32,729 nt of DNA, from NCBI GenBank assembly GCA_021791615.1, contig JAJYWG010000339.1, positions 1 to 32,729 of the forward strand, given 5' to 3'. The notes below the pieces were generated by a model. It saw only the letters and a program-made list of their open reading frames with translations. It did no database searches and had not been told where the DNA came from. Source of the stretch: Actinomycetes bacterium. GTDB taxonomy: Bacteria > Actinomycetota > Acidimicrobiia > Acidimicrobiales > RAAP-2. This document shows positions 24,282 through 31,217 of the stretch, one piece after another (position 1 is the first letter of the stretch; each line of letters opens with the position of its first letter). Made by a program: the position numbers and the translations under genes.

Positions 24282-25547
24282 CTACGGGCAGGTAGTGGTC
24301 TGCACCCCGGGCTCGCCGACCGGCACGTAGGGGTCGGGGTTCGGATCGCCGGCGAAGCGGTCCGACAGCCAGTGGATCATGTCGGGCATGTAGTAGGGGA
24401 TCACCCCGGCGTGGCTCTTGCCCGGATAGATCCACCGCTCCACGTCCTGGCCGATCTTGCAGAAGTGTGTGGTGAGGATCTGGGTCGAGATGGGTGGGAT
24501 CTGGTGGTCTGTGCCGCCCTGGGGTATGAGCAGCGGCACCGGCGACGGAGTGGTGAAGCTCTCGGGGTCGTTCTCCTCCACGAGGGTCCTCCACTTGGGG
24601 ACGTCGAAGGGGTTGGCTTTGCCGAGCTCGGCCCACGAGTAGTGGACGAGGGTCAGGTATGTGTGGCAGCCCTTGGTGAGGAGGGGGATCAGCTTGAGCG
24701 CCTTGGAGGTCAGCACTTCTGTGAGCGGGGCGGCTGCGTTCCCGTACCCGGCATTGAAGCCGACCTCGGCCATGAAGAGGTAGAAGCGGTAGGGGCTTGT
24801 CTTCAAGAACGTGTAGATCACCGAGAACTGCGACGGCGGTGCACCGGCCACCACCCCGACCAGGTGGAGCTCGGGAGCGTAGGACTGGGCGATGTGCAGG
24901 GCGAACAGCGCCGTCTGCCCGCCTTCGGAGTGGCCCCACACGGCGTAGGTGGAGCTGGCGTGCGCCACCTTCATGTTGCGGGCCGCTCGCACGATGTCGA
25001 TGGTGTTGCGGGCGGCGAGCACGCCGACCAGGTAGGGCAGCATTCCAGGCGTGCCCTCGCCCTGGTAGTCGCTGGCAGTGACCTCCCAGCCCTGCTCCAG
25101 CAAGTCGTTCTGGAGCGGTACGGCTGTCGCCGGCTTGAGCGAAGGCGCGCACTGTGGCGCCATGCCGTTGGTGCCGTGGCCCCACGTGACGACCCGGTAG
25201 CCGCCTGGGGGTGGCGGGGTCTTGGGCACCATGACCAGCCCGGTCACGGCGATGGGCTTGCCCGTCGTGGACTCCGAGACGTACATGACCCGGTAGACCG
25301 TGCCGTCGATGCTCGGTGTGGCAACTCGCTGGTACTTGATGACGGTGCCGGGCTTGTTCGAGGGGAGGTGGCTGGGTACGGCGTAGAAGCTCGGCAACCC
25401 GGCCGCCGGGGTACCGGCCAGCGTGCCGGAGGTCGACGAAGCACTCGTGGAGCTGCACGCCGTCGCCACCATTGCCAGGACCACGAGGGCAGTTCCTATC
25501 CCGATTGCACGGCGCAGGGCCACGTTGGTGAACCTCGATGCGGACAT
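24282..25547 (-). CDS. Secretory-lipase-like alpha/beta hydrolase, probable lipoprotein
   Basis: A 421-residue exported hydrolase. The N-terminus has a basic start, a hydrophobic segment (IGIGTALVVLAMVATAC) and Cys31 as lipobox-like cysteine (ATAC, with Ala rather than Leu at -3). A Ser/Thr-rich stretch and the hydrolase follow: GHGTNGMAPQCAP (oxyanion-side), nucleophile S207 in YAVWGHSEGGQTALF, Asp in QGGTDHQIPP, and His in YPGKSHAGVIPYY. This matches the LIP/secretory lipase family seen in actinobacteria and fungi. It would act on esters outside the cell. Shine-Dalgarno GGAAGGGGG at ATG 25547. It lies 32 bp downstream of prfC on the same strand. Confidence 0.88.
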   Translation of the reverse strand: MSASRFTNVALRRAIGIGTALVVLAMVATACSSTSASSTSGTLAGTPAAGLPSFYAVPSHLPSNKPGTVIKYQRVATPSIDGTVYRVMYVSESTTGKPIAVTGLVMVPKTPPPPGGYRVVTWGHGTNGMAPQCAPSLKPATAVPLQNDLLEQGWEVTASDYQGEGTPGMLPYLVGVLAARNTIDIVRAARNMKVAHASSTYAVWGHSEGGQTALFALHIAQSYAPELHLVGVVAGAPPSQFSVIYTFLKTSPYRFYLFMAEVGFNAGYGNAAAPLTEVLTSKALKLIPLLTKGCHTYLTLVHYSWAELGKANPFDVPKWRTLVEENDPESFTTPSPVPLLIPQGGTDHQIPPISTQILTTHFCKIGQDVERWIYPGKSHAGVIPYYMPDMIHWLSDRFAGDPNPDPYVPVGEPGVQTTTCP

Positions 25548-25579
25548 CGAACCCCCTTCCCGATCGGATCGTCAGGACC

Positions 25580-27229
25580 CTATCTCGCACCGGCGCCGGG
25601 AAGCGGGACGAGGCACCAATCGGGGTGGTCCGACACCAGCTTGGTCAAGCGGTACTCGCTCTCGAACAGGGCCAGGAGGGTCCCGTCCCGGCGAGCCATG
25701 ACGCGCACGCCGAGGGATCCGACCAGCTGCTCGGCGGTGGCACGGTCGGTCCGACGCGCCGCGACGATGGGAGCAGGACGGAGGTCCACCGGAGCCCCGA
25801 GCTCGTTGGCCATGCGGTAGGCCACCACGTCGAACTGGAGGGCCCCCACCACAGCCAGCATCGGGACCGGATCGCCTCCGGGGTCGGTGAGGACCTGGAC
25901 CACTCCCTCGTGCTCGAGCTGGGCCAATCCGCGGTGGAACTGCTTGTGGCGTGACGCGTCGCGGCTCCGAGCCGTGGCGAACAGCTCGGGCGCGAACGAG
26001 ACGATGGGCGGGAACGTGACGGAACCGTCCAGCGAGAGCGTCTCCCCCACCGACAGGTCGCCTGCGTTCACCAACCCCACGATGTCGCCGGGGTAGGCCG
26101 CGTCCGCCGTCGTGCGCTCGGATCCAAACAGGGTCATGGCGTACTTCGTCGATACCGGGCGCCCACCCGATCCAGGGAGCAGGGTCATCCCCCGCTCGAA
26201 GCGTCCAGAGCACACCCGGACGAAGGCCACCCGGTCCCGGTGGGCGGGGTCCATGTTGGACTGCACCTTGAACACGAACCCTGCGAAGTCCGAGTCGATC
26301 GGTCTGGGCACGCCCTCGGTGTCGTCACGAGGGAAGGGCGCCGGAGCCAGGTCGACCACGGCGTCGAGGAGGTGGCGGACGCCGAAGTTGGTAAGCGCCG
26401 ATCCCACGAACAGCGGGCTGGACTCCCCGGCCAGGAACGACTTCATGTCCAGATCGGCGCCAACTTCACCGAGCAGCGCCGACTCTTCCTCGGCCCGTGC
26501 CCATGCATCGCCCTCCGCCCGCGCCGCAGCCTCGGGGTCGAGCACTTCGTCCGTGGAGGTACGGGTGCCGCGGGCGGTGCGCTCCGAGCGGATATAGGTC
26601 CCGTTCCGCCGGTCGAGGACCCCCCGGAAGTCACCGGGGATGCCGACCGGCCACGTCACCGGCGTCGGCCGCAGGCCGATCTCGTCTTCGATCTGGTCCA
26701 GCAGCTCGAGTGGGTCGCGTCCGGGCCGGTCGCACTTGTTCAAGAACGTGAGGATAGGAAGGTGTTGGGCCCGGCAGACCTCGAAGAGCTTGCGGGTCTG
26801 GGGCTCGATGCCCTTGGCCACGTCGAGCACCATGATCGCGGCATCGGCGGCAGTGAGGACCCTGTAGGTGTCCTCGGAGAAGTCGCGGTGCCCGGGAGTG
26901 TCCAGCAGGTTGAGGACGTGGGCACGGTACGGGAACTGGAGGGCGGTGGAGGTGATGGATATCCCCCGTTCGCGTTCGATGGCCATCCAGTCCGAGCGTG
27001 CCGAGCGGCGTCCCTGGCGGGACTTCACCGCCCCGGCTTCGGTGACGGCACCGCCGAAGAGGAGGAACTTCTCGGTGAGGGTGGTCTTGCCGGCGTCGGG
27101 ATGGCTGATGATGGCGAAGGTCCGCCGCCTGAGGGCCTCGTCCTCCGCGCCGACGTCCGTGTCGCCGACGAGGCCTGCCAGGCTCCCGCCTTGCCCTCCT
27201 GGGTCCTGGACATGGAGAGGAGGCGGCAC
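25580..27229 (-). CDS. prfC: Peptide chain release factor 3 (GTPase)
   Basis: A 549-residue translational GTPase of the RF3 type. G1 ISHPDAGKTTLTEK, the RF3-specific GAVKSR...ARSDWMAIERERGISI, G3 LDTPGHRDFSEDTYR, G4 LNKCDRPG, then domain II and III sequences (FVFKVQSNMDPAHRDRVAFV; EHEGVVQVL; VGALQFDVVAYRM). It recycles RF1/RF2 after peptide release. The first 25 residues before RRRTFAIISHPDAGK are longer than in E. coli RF3. The frame is open to 27349 (TTG), but GTG 27229 is preferred because TATGGT lies exactly 6 nt upstream. It lies between the Asp-box propeller gene and the lipase gene on the same strand. Confidence 0.92.
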   Translation of the reverse strand: MPPPLHVQDPGGQGGSLAGLVGDTDVGAEDEALRRRTFAIISHPDAGKTTLTEKFLLFGGAVTEAGAVKSRQGRRSARSDWMAIERERGISITSTALQFPYRAHVLNLLDTPGHRDFSEDTYRVLTAADAAIMVLDVAKGIEPQTRKLFEVCRAQHLPILTFLNKCDRPGRDPLELLDQIEDEIGLRPTPVTWPVGIPGDFRGVLDRRNGTYIRSERTARGTRTSTDEVLDPEAAARAEGDAWARAEEESALLGEVGADLDMKSFLAGESSPLFVGSALTNFGVRHLLDAVVDLAPAPFPRDDTEGVPRPIDSDFAGFVFKVQSNMDPAHRDRVAFVRVCSGRFERGMTLLPGSGGRPVSTKYAMTLFGSERTTADAAYPGDIVGLVNAGDLSVGETLSLDGSVTFPPIVSFAPELFATARSRDASRHKQFHRGLAQLEHEGVVQVLTDPGGDPVPMLAVVGALQFDVVAYRMANELGAPVDLRPAPIVAARRTDRATAEQLVGSLGVRVMARRDGTLLALFESEYRLTKLVSDHPDWCLVPLPGAGAR

Positions 27230-27235
27230 CCGCCC

Positions 27236-27241
27236 ACCATA
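27236..27241 (-). promoter_or_regulatory. Putative leaderless -10 of prfC
   Basis: TATGGT on the minus strand, 6 nt before GTG 27229. It supports this start codon and a promoter for prfC independent of the gntR unit. Confidence 0.45.
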
Positions 27242-27363
27242 GAGGTCGATCGGGCGCCCACAGACCTCGATGTCCCCGACAGAGCTGGTGAACCGGGCCC
27301 GAGAGGGCGAACGCCGGTGCACCGGCACCCGCCACTTGGCACCGGACAACGGCGAGGACGGCC

Positions 27364-29442
27364 CTACGGCTTGGCCACCGGCACCATCACCGAGATGAGA
27401 GGCAGCTCACTCGAGATGTCCGGGTACGCCGCCGGGACTGTGACTCCGTAGACGGTGGATCCTCGGCTCCACCGGGCGAGGACGTGGTATGTGCTCGCTA
27501 TCTCGTGGATCACCAGCACCCCGGGAGCCTTCGGCAGCGAGAGCGGTCCTGCGAACTCCGAGCGGACCAGCCACTCCGCCTGTGTGACCTCGAACGAGTT
27601 GACGTCACCGAACATCTCCACCGTCCATTGCCCGAACGTCCAGGTGAAGGCGCAGTCCTGCACGTTGCCCCCCGTCTCCTCCTGGACGGCAGTGACGTTG
27701 TGTGTCGGTCGGCGGACAAGCTTCCGACCCGCCGGGCATCCAGCCGGCGTGCTGACGGCCGCCCTCGTGACGGCCCGCGCCGCACCGGCCGATGCCTCCT
27801 GCTGGCCGCTGAAGCTCCCGAATTCATGGGCACTCCCGGCACACGACCCCTCACCGATCCCCGGTGTGCCGAACCGGAGCTGGGTCGGGCATTCGTAGAG
27901 CGAGACTGAGTAGTGGGTGCGCGACGCCGTCGCCTTCGCCGACAGGGACGGTGGGAGGATGGAGGGGGCTTCGAACGGGACGGCAGTCTTGGCTTGGATC
28001 GCCCGTGCGGCTGTACCGATCGGGGAGGGGAGGGTAGCGGGGTCGAGTTGGCCCGCTGAGGGTGCTGGTGGTGATGCCTGGACGACCGGAGCCACCTTGG
28101 ACCAGCTCAGCCCGGCGTTGGCGGTGCGCCAGAAGGCGGTCTGCGTCAAGACGAGGCCGTCGGAGGGATTGAAGAAGACGACGCTCGGTTCCCCGCCACC
28201 GGAACCGTCTGCCACCGGTTCCGTCGACCACTGGCTGCCCCCGTCGGTGGTCCCGACCAGGTTCCCTCCGGTACCGATGACGTAGATGTCGGATGCAGTG
28301 ACCGCGTCGACGCTGCTCAGGTACCCGCCGGCCAGGGCACAGTTGTGTGTACCTTGCAGCGGGTTGCATGTCGTCACCTCCGACCAGCTCGCACCGCCGT
28401 CCGTCGAGGTCAGAACCGCCTTCTCCTCCTCCTGCCCGGCAATTTGGGTATAGCGCCCGCAGACGGCGACGAGGGTGCCTGTCGGGGCTGCCGAGAGCAT
28501 CGCCTGCTGATCGTCAGTCCCGCACGGGATCGTGCGCTGGACCCAGGTGTGCCCCCCGTCGGTCGTGACGGAGAGCGGAACTGTCCCCGGGACCGTTCTG
28601 AACGGATACTGTCCGGATGTCGGCGGGGAGCCGACCACGTAAGCGGATGTCGAACCGGTGCGCACCATCGATCCCGACCGCCGTCCGCTGGCATTCCCGC
28701 CCCGCCCTGTCATCGAGGACGTGGCCGAGGGAGGGAGGGCCGCACTCTGGGTCCACGTCCGACCGCCGTCTGTGGACTCGTAGACCTGGAGGGGGCAGGG
28801 TGCACTGCTGGCAGGGTTCGCGAGCTGGGCGCAGCCGGCCTCGAGCATCCATATCGAGGTGCCGAGGGCCTCGACGGAGAGCACCGGCCCGGGCTGGGGA
28901 TCGGGTGCCCAGCTCGCCCCACCGTCGTGGGTCTCGAAGAGACTGGGCCCGTAGAGGAAGCCGTCGCCGTGGTCGTCGAAGGACAGACGTGCCATTGTTG
29001 TGCTCTCGAAGCGGTTACAGGGCCCCACCGGGACCGGCGCGGGGAAGGCGGCTCCGCCGTCAGCGGTCTCGGCCACCGCCATCTCGCAGAATCCTCCGAG
29101 CGTCTCCTCGAAGAGGCCGTAACCCGCTGTCGGGTTGAAGTATGCGACCGACACCAGGCGGGGAGGTGGCGTGGCTGGTGCCGGCGAAGAGGCGCGAGTC
29201 GTGGTCCCACTGGAGCGGGCACGAGGGTGTGCCGGCACCGGGGCCTTCGGCCGAGGCGTCCGGGTGCCGTTCCCCGAGGACTCGTAGCCGACCCACGACG
29301 CTGAAAGCGCCACCACCATGACGGTGATGGCGACCGCCCAACGTCGATGTCGACGCCGACGCGCCTCTCTGATGAGGACCTCTGGGGAGTCGGGTACGTC
29401 GGTCTTCGGGGGCCGCTCGGCCGGAGGATGGAGCACGATCAT
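27364..29442 (-). CDS. Membrane-anchored protein with Asp-box (sialidase/BNR-like) propeller repeats
   Basis: A 692-residue protein. A cytoplasmic Arg-rich N-terminus (1-34) is followed by one membrane segment (35-53), a Pro/Thr-rich linker (58-95), then a beta-propeller-like region (about 96-450) with at least five Asp-box motifs: HDGGASW (172), STDGGRTW (223), TTDGGHTW (293), STDGGASW (346), TTDGGSQW (398), plus degenerate copies at about 126 and 440. Such boxes mark sialidase, YCF48 and VPS10-type propellers. Catalytic sialidase residues are not evident, so I do not call it a sialidase. Residues 480-692 form a separate domain with several Cys, of unknown type. Its ATG overlaps the gntR stop (ATGA), so the regulator and this protein are made together. 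Confidence 0.82.
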   Translation of the reverse strand: MIVLHPPAERPPKTDVPDSPEVLIREARRRRHRRWAVAITVMVVALSASWVGYESSGNGTRTPRPKAPVPAHPRARSSGTTTRASSPAPATPPPRLVSVAYFNPTAGYGLFEETLGGFCEMAVAETADGGAAFPAPVPVGPCNRFESTTMARLSFDDHGDGFLYGPSLFETHDGGASWAPDPQPGPVLSVEALGTSIWMLEAGCAQLANPASSAPCPLQVYESTDGGRTWTQSAALPPSATSSMTGRGGNASGRRSGSMVRTGSTSAYVVGSPPTSGQYPFRTVPGTVPLSVTTDGGHTWVQRTIPCGTDDQQAMLSAAPTGTLVAVCGRYTQIAGQEEEKAVLTSTDGGASWSEVTTCNPLQGTHNCALAGGYLSSVDAVTASDIYVIGTGGNLVGTTDGGSQWSTEPVADGSGGGEPSVVFFNPSDGLVLTQTAFWRTANAGLSWSKVAPVVQASPPAPSAGQLDPATLPSPIGTAARAIQAKTAVPFEAPSILPPSLSAKATASRTHYSVSLYECPTQLRFGTPGIGEGSCAGSAHEFGSFSGQQEASAGAARAVTRAAVSTPAGCPAGRKLVRRPTHNVTAVQEETGGNVQDCAFTWTFGQWTVEMFGDVNSFEVTQAEWLVRSEFAGPLSLPKAPGVLVIHEIASTYHVLARWSRGSTVYGVTVPAAYPDISSELPLISVMVPVAKP

Positions 29443-29789
29443 TGGGGAAGGCCCTCGATCATGGCGATCAGGTCGGCCTTGCGGTAACCGGAGCGCCGGG
29501 CCGTCTCCACCAGCTCACGAACCTGAAGCACGAGCGCGCTCTTCTCCTTGGTACCGGCCACGGTGATCCCGCGTCCTCTCCGGAATTCGAGGAGCCCTTC
29601 GTCCCGTAGGACGTGGAGGGCGCGCAGGACGGTGTTCTTGTTCACACCCATGACCGCGGCGAGATCCTTGGCGAGTGGGAGGCGCTCGCCGGGTTTGGCC
29701 TCACCCTCGGCGATGCTGCGCCTGATCTCGGCAGCCACCTGTTCGTGGAGGAGCAACGGGTCCGATCGATCCACAGACTCAATGGACAT
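29439..29789 (-). CDS. GntR-family transcriptional regulator (YtrA-like, short)
   Basis: A 116-residue regulator. The winged helix-turn-helix is at about 11-78: PLLLHEQVAAEIRRSI, LPLAKDLAAVMGVNKNTVLRA, LHVLRDEGLLEFRRGRGI. The C-terminal part is only about 38 residues, too short for FadR or HutC effector domains. That places it with YtrA-like regulators, which usually sit first in an operon and bind a palindrome over their own promoter. A perfect palindrome GTACTAGTTATACTAGTAC begins 2 nt upstream of ATG 29789. The stop overlaps the next start by ATGA. YtrA regulators usually precede ABC transporter genes. Here the partner is an Asp-box membrane protein. Confidence 0.93.
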   Translation of the reverse strand: MSIESVDRSDPLLLHEQVAAEIRRSIAEGEAKPGERLPLAKDLAAVMGVNKNTVLRALHVLRDEGLLEFRRGRGITVAGTKEKSALVLQVRELVETARRSGYRKADLIAMIEGLPQ

Positions 29790-29790
29790 A

Positions 29791-29809
29791 GTACTAGTTA
29801 TACTAGTAC
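29791..29809 (-). promoter_or_regulatory. Perfect palindromic operator overlapping the gntR promoter
   Basis: GTACTAGTTATACTAGTAC has perfect 8-bp arms (GTACTAGT/ACTAGTAC) around TAT. It ends one base before the last nucleotide preceding the gntR ATG. On the minus strand it contains TATAAC 7 nt from the ATG, a -10-like site. A repressor bound here would cover the promoter and start codon. The site is AT-rich in very GC-rich surroundings. Confidence 0.8.
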
Positions 29810-29835
29810 CAGTCGTGCCATGACGCAAGTGCGAG

Positions 29836-29999
29836 CGCAATCGCAACCGCGACCGCAACCGCGACCGCAACGGCAAAGTGAGCCGCCCGAGCCGAGGCGC
29901 ATGCGCTACCGGGGAGATGAGGCCGGCCCCGGCGGGCCAGGGGGCGGAGATGGCGCTCCCGCCCCCCAGGCGACAGGCGACCGGCGACCGGCGACCGGT
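29836..29999. repeat. Short tandem repeats in the gntR upstream region
   Basis: CGCAACCGCGAC repeats at 29842-29853 and 29854-29865 with partial copies on both sides. Near 29970-29997 a GCGACCG heptamer occurs about three times. The region between the methyltransferase stop (29999) and the operator contains no gene that I can support. Confidence 0.7.
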
Positions 30000-30748
30000 T
30001 ATCGCTGGCCGGCGAGGCGCAGCCGGTAGACGATGAACCACGGCACGCCCATCACCGGCGCCAGTTCGGCCGGGAATCGGTGGAGAGCGTCGGGCGAGGG
30101 CTGGGCTTCGACCACTCGTTCCACGACGAAGCCGGCGTCGGCGAACGCCCCGATCGTGGCGCCCAGCGACCGCCGCCAGAAGTGCTGGGTGACCTGGACC
30201 CCGGCCTTTGTCCAGGAGTCGGCGACGAGCTCGGTGTCGAAGTAGCCACCGCGCTGTCCCGGCAGTGGCGGCGCAAAGGGGTGGTCCAGCGAGAGCACCA
30301 CCCACCCACCTGGTCGGAGTGCGTCGGCGAACGAGCGCAGCGGGATCGACCAGTCTCTCAGGTAGTGGAGGACGAGAGAGCAGGTGATCCCGTCGACCGA
30401 GCCACGATCGATAATCAGCGGCTCGGCGAGGTCGGCGACGAAGAACCGCCCGCGCCCGCCGCAACGGCGCCGGGCCTCCTCGACCATGGCCGGGCTCAGG
30501 TCCACTCCGACCACGTCGGCTCCTTGGTCGAGCAGCCACTCGGCCTGACTTCCGGCACCGCACCCGGCGTCGAGCACCGTGGCACCCGAGAGCTCGGGCG
30601 GCACCAGCGCACGGAGGGCCGGGCGTTCCAGGTGCCCGTTCCACGGACCGTCGTCGGTGGTTGCGGACCACACGGGGGCCAGCCGGTCGTAAGCCTCCCG
30701 GGTCAGGCGGACCTGGGTGGCCGGGTCTGTCGGCCGGTCGTCGGTCAC
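29999..30748 (-). CDS. SAM-dependent methyltransferase (class I)
   Basis: A 249-residue Rossmann-fold methyltransferase with motif I VLDAGCGAGSQAEWL, acidic end of beta-2 VVGVDLSPAMVEEAR, motif II-like FVADLAEPL, ITCSLVLHYLRDW, and LRPGGWVVLSLDHPFAP. It resembles the UbiE/COQ5-like small-molecule methyltransferases (type 11). The substrate cannot be read. GTG 30748 is chosen because homologues begin about here and CAGTAT lies 6 nt upstream. The frame is open to 30808. Stand-alone gene, between gntR and the tRNA gene. Confidence 0.88.
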   Translation of the reverse strand: MTDDRPTDPATQVRLTREAYDRLAPVWSATTDDGPWNGHLERPALRALVPPELSGATVLDAGCGAGSQAEWLLDQGADVVGVDLSPAMVEEARRRCGGRGRFFVADLAEPLIIDRGSVDGITCSLVLHYLRDWSIPLRSFADALRPGGWVVLSLDHPFAPPLPGQRGGYFDTELVADSWTKAGVQVTQHFWRRSLGATIGAFADAGFVVERVVEAQPSPDALHRFPAELAPVMGVPWFIVYRLRLAGQR

Positions 30749-30754
30749 GTGGGG

Positions 30755-30760
30755 ATACTG
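30755..30760 (-). promoter_or_regulatory. Putative -10 of the methyltransferase gene
   Basis: CAGTAT on the minus strand, 6 nt before GTG 30748. A weak match to TANNNT, with A and T at the key places. Confidence 0.3.
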
Positions 30761-30983
30761 CCAGGATTCCGGCGACCGGTCCGCTCCCAAGCTGTCTCCC
30801 TCGCCCACCCGGATCGGTGCCGGCGGTTCCGGGTGGGAGATCGTCCGGTCGAGCTCGGTCGATCCTGGCGATGATCGTCTCGGAGTGTTGCGTGCACTGC
30901 ATGGGACCCGAGGGACGCAGGGCCGCGAGAAGAAGCGTCGTGGGTGGAGATGGCGCCAGCATTCCCGAACCGGTCGATTGCGG

Positions 30984-31056
30984 TGGGCCGCCCGGGGCTC
31001 GAACCCGGCACCTTGGGATTAAAAGTCCCCTGCTCTACCCGATGAGCTAGCGGCCC
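30984..31056 (-). tRNA. tRNA-Lys (anticodon UUU)
   Basis: A full cloverleaf on the minus strand: acceptor GGGCCGC (31056-31050) pairs with GCGGCCC (30991-30985), discriminator A at 30984. D arm GCTC...GAGC, anticodon arm GGGGA-CTTTTAA-TCCCA with anticodon TTT at 31023-31021, T arm CCGGGTTCGAGCCCCGG. CCA is not encoded. The tRNA reads AAA and AAG lysine codons. No integrase gene or duplicated 3' end is seen next to it. Confidence 0.96.
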
Positions 31057-31130
31057 GACGAGGGAGAACGTACTCGACTAGGGTGCCCGTGGTAGCAACG
31101 CTGGAAAGTGTCCCGGTGAAAGGAAAGCCA

Positions 31131-31217
31131 ATGGATGAGTTGGATTCCTCCCAGGATGCAGTGAACAAAGGTGCCGTGGTCCGGCAGATAGCGTGTCCCC
31201 GGGAGGTGCACCTGTGA
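31131..31217 (+). CDS. Possible 28-residue upstream ORF overlapping the secreted protein start
   Basis: ATG 31131 has an AAAGGAAAG Shine-Dalgarno at 4 nt and opens a 28-codon frame beginning MDELDSSQDAVNKG and ending PREVHL. Its TGA stop (31215-31217) overlaps the GTG start (31214) of the secreted protein as GTGA. This arrangement would couple translation of the secreted protein to that of the short ORF. I recognise no family. The codon usage evidence is too short to judge. Confidence 0.4.
   Translation: MDELDSSQDAVNKGAVVRQIACPREVHL

Noticed and set aside
27364..29442. Sialidase call for the Asp-box protein
   Set aside because: Asp-boxes occur in many propellers. I see no arginine triad or FRIP motif, so only the fold class is supported.
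30984..31056. tRNA-Lys as the attachment site of an integrated element
   Set aside because: I found no integrase gene and no second copy of the tRNA 3' end in the window.
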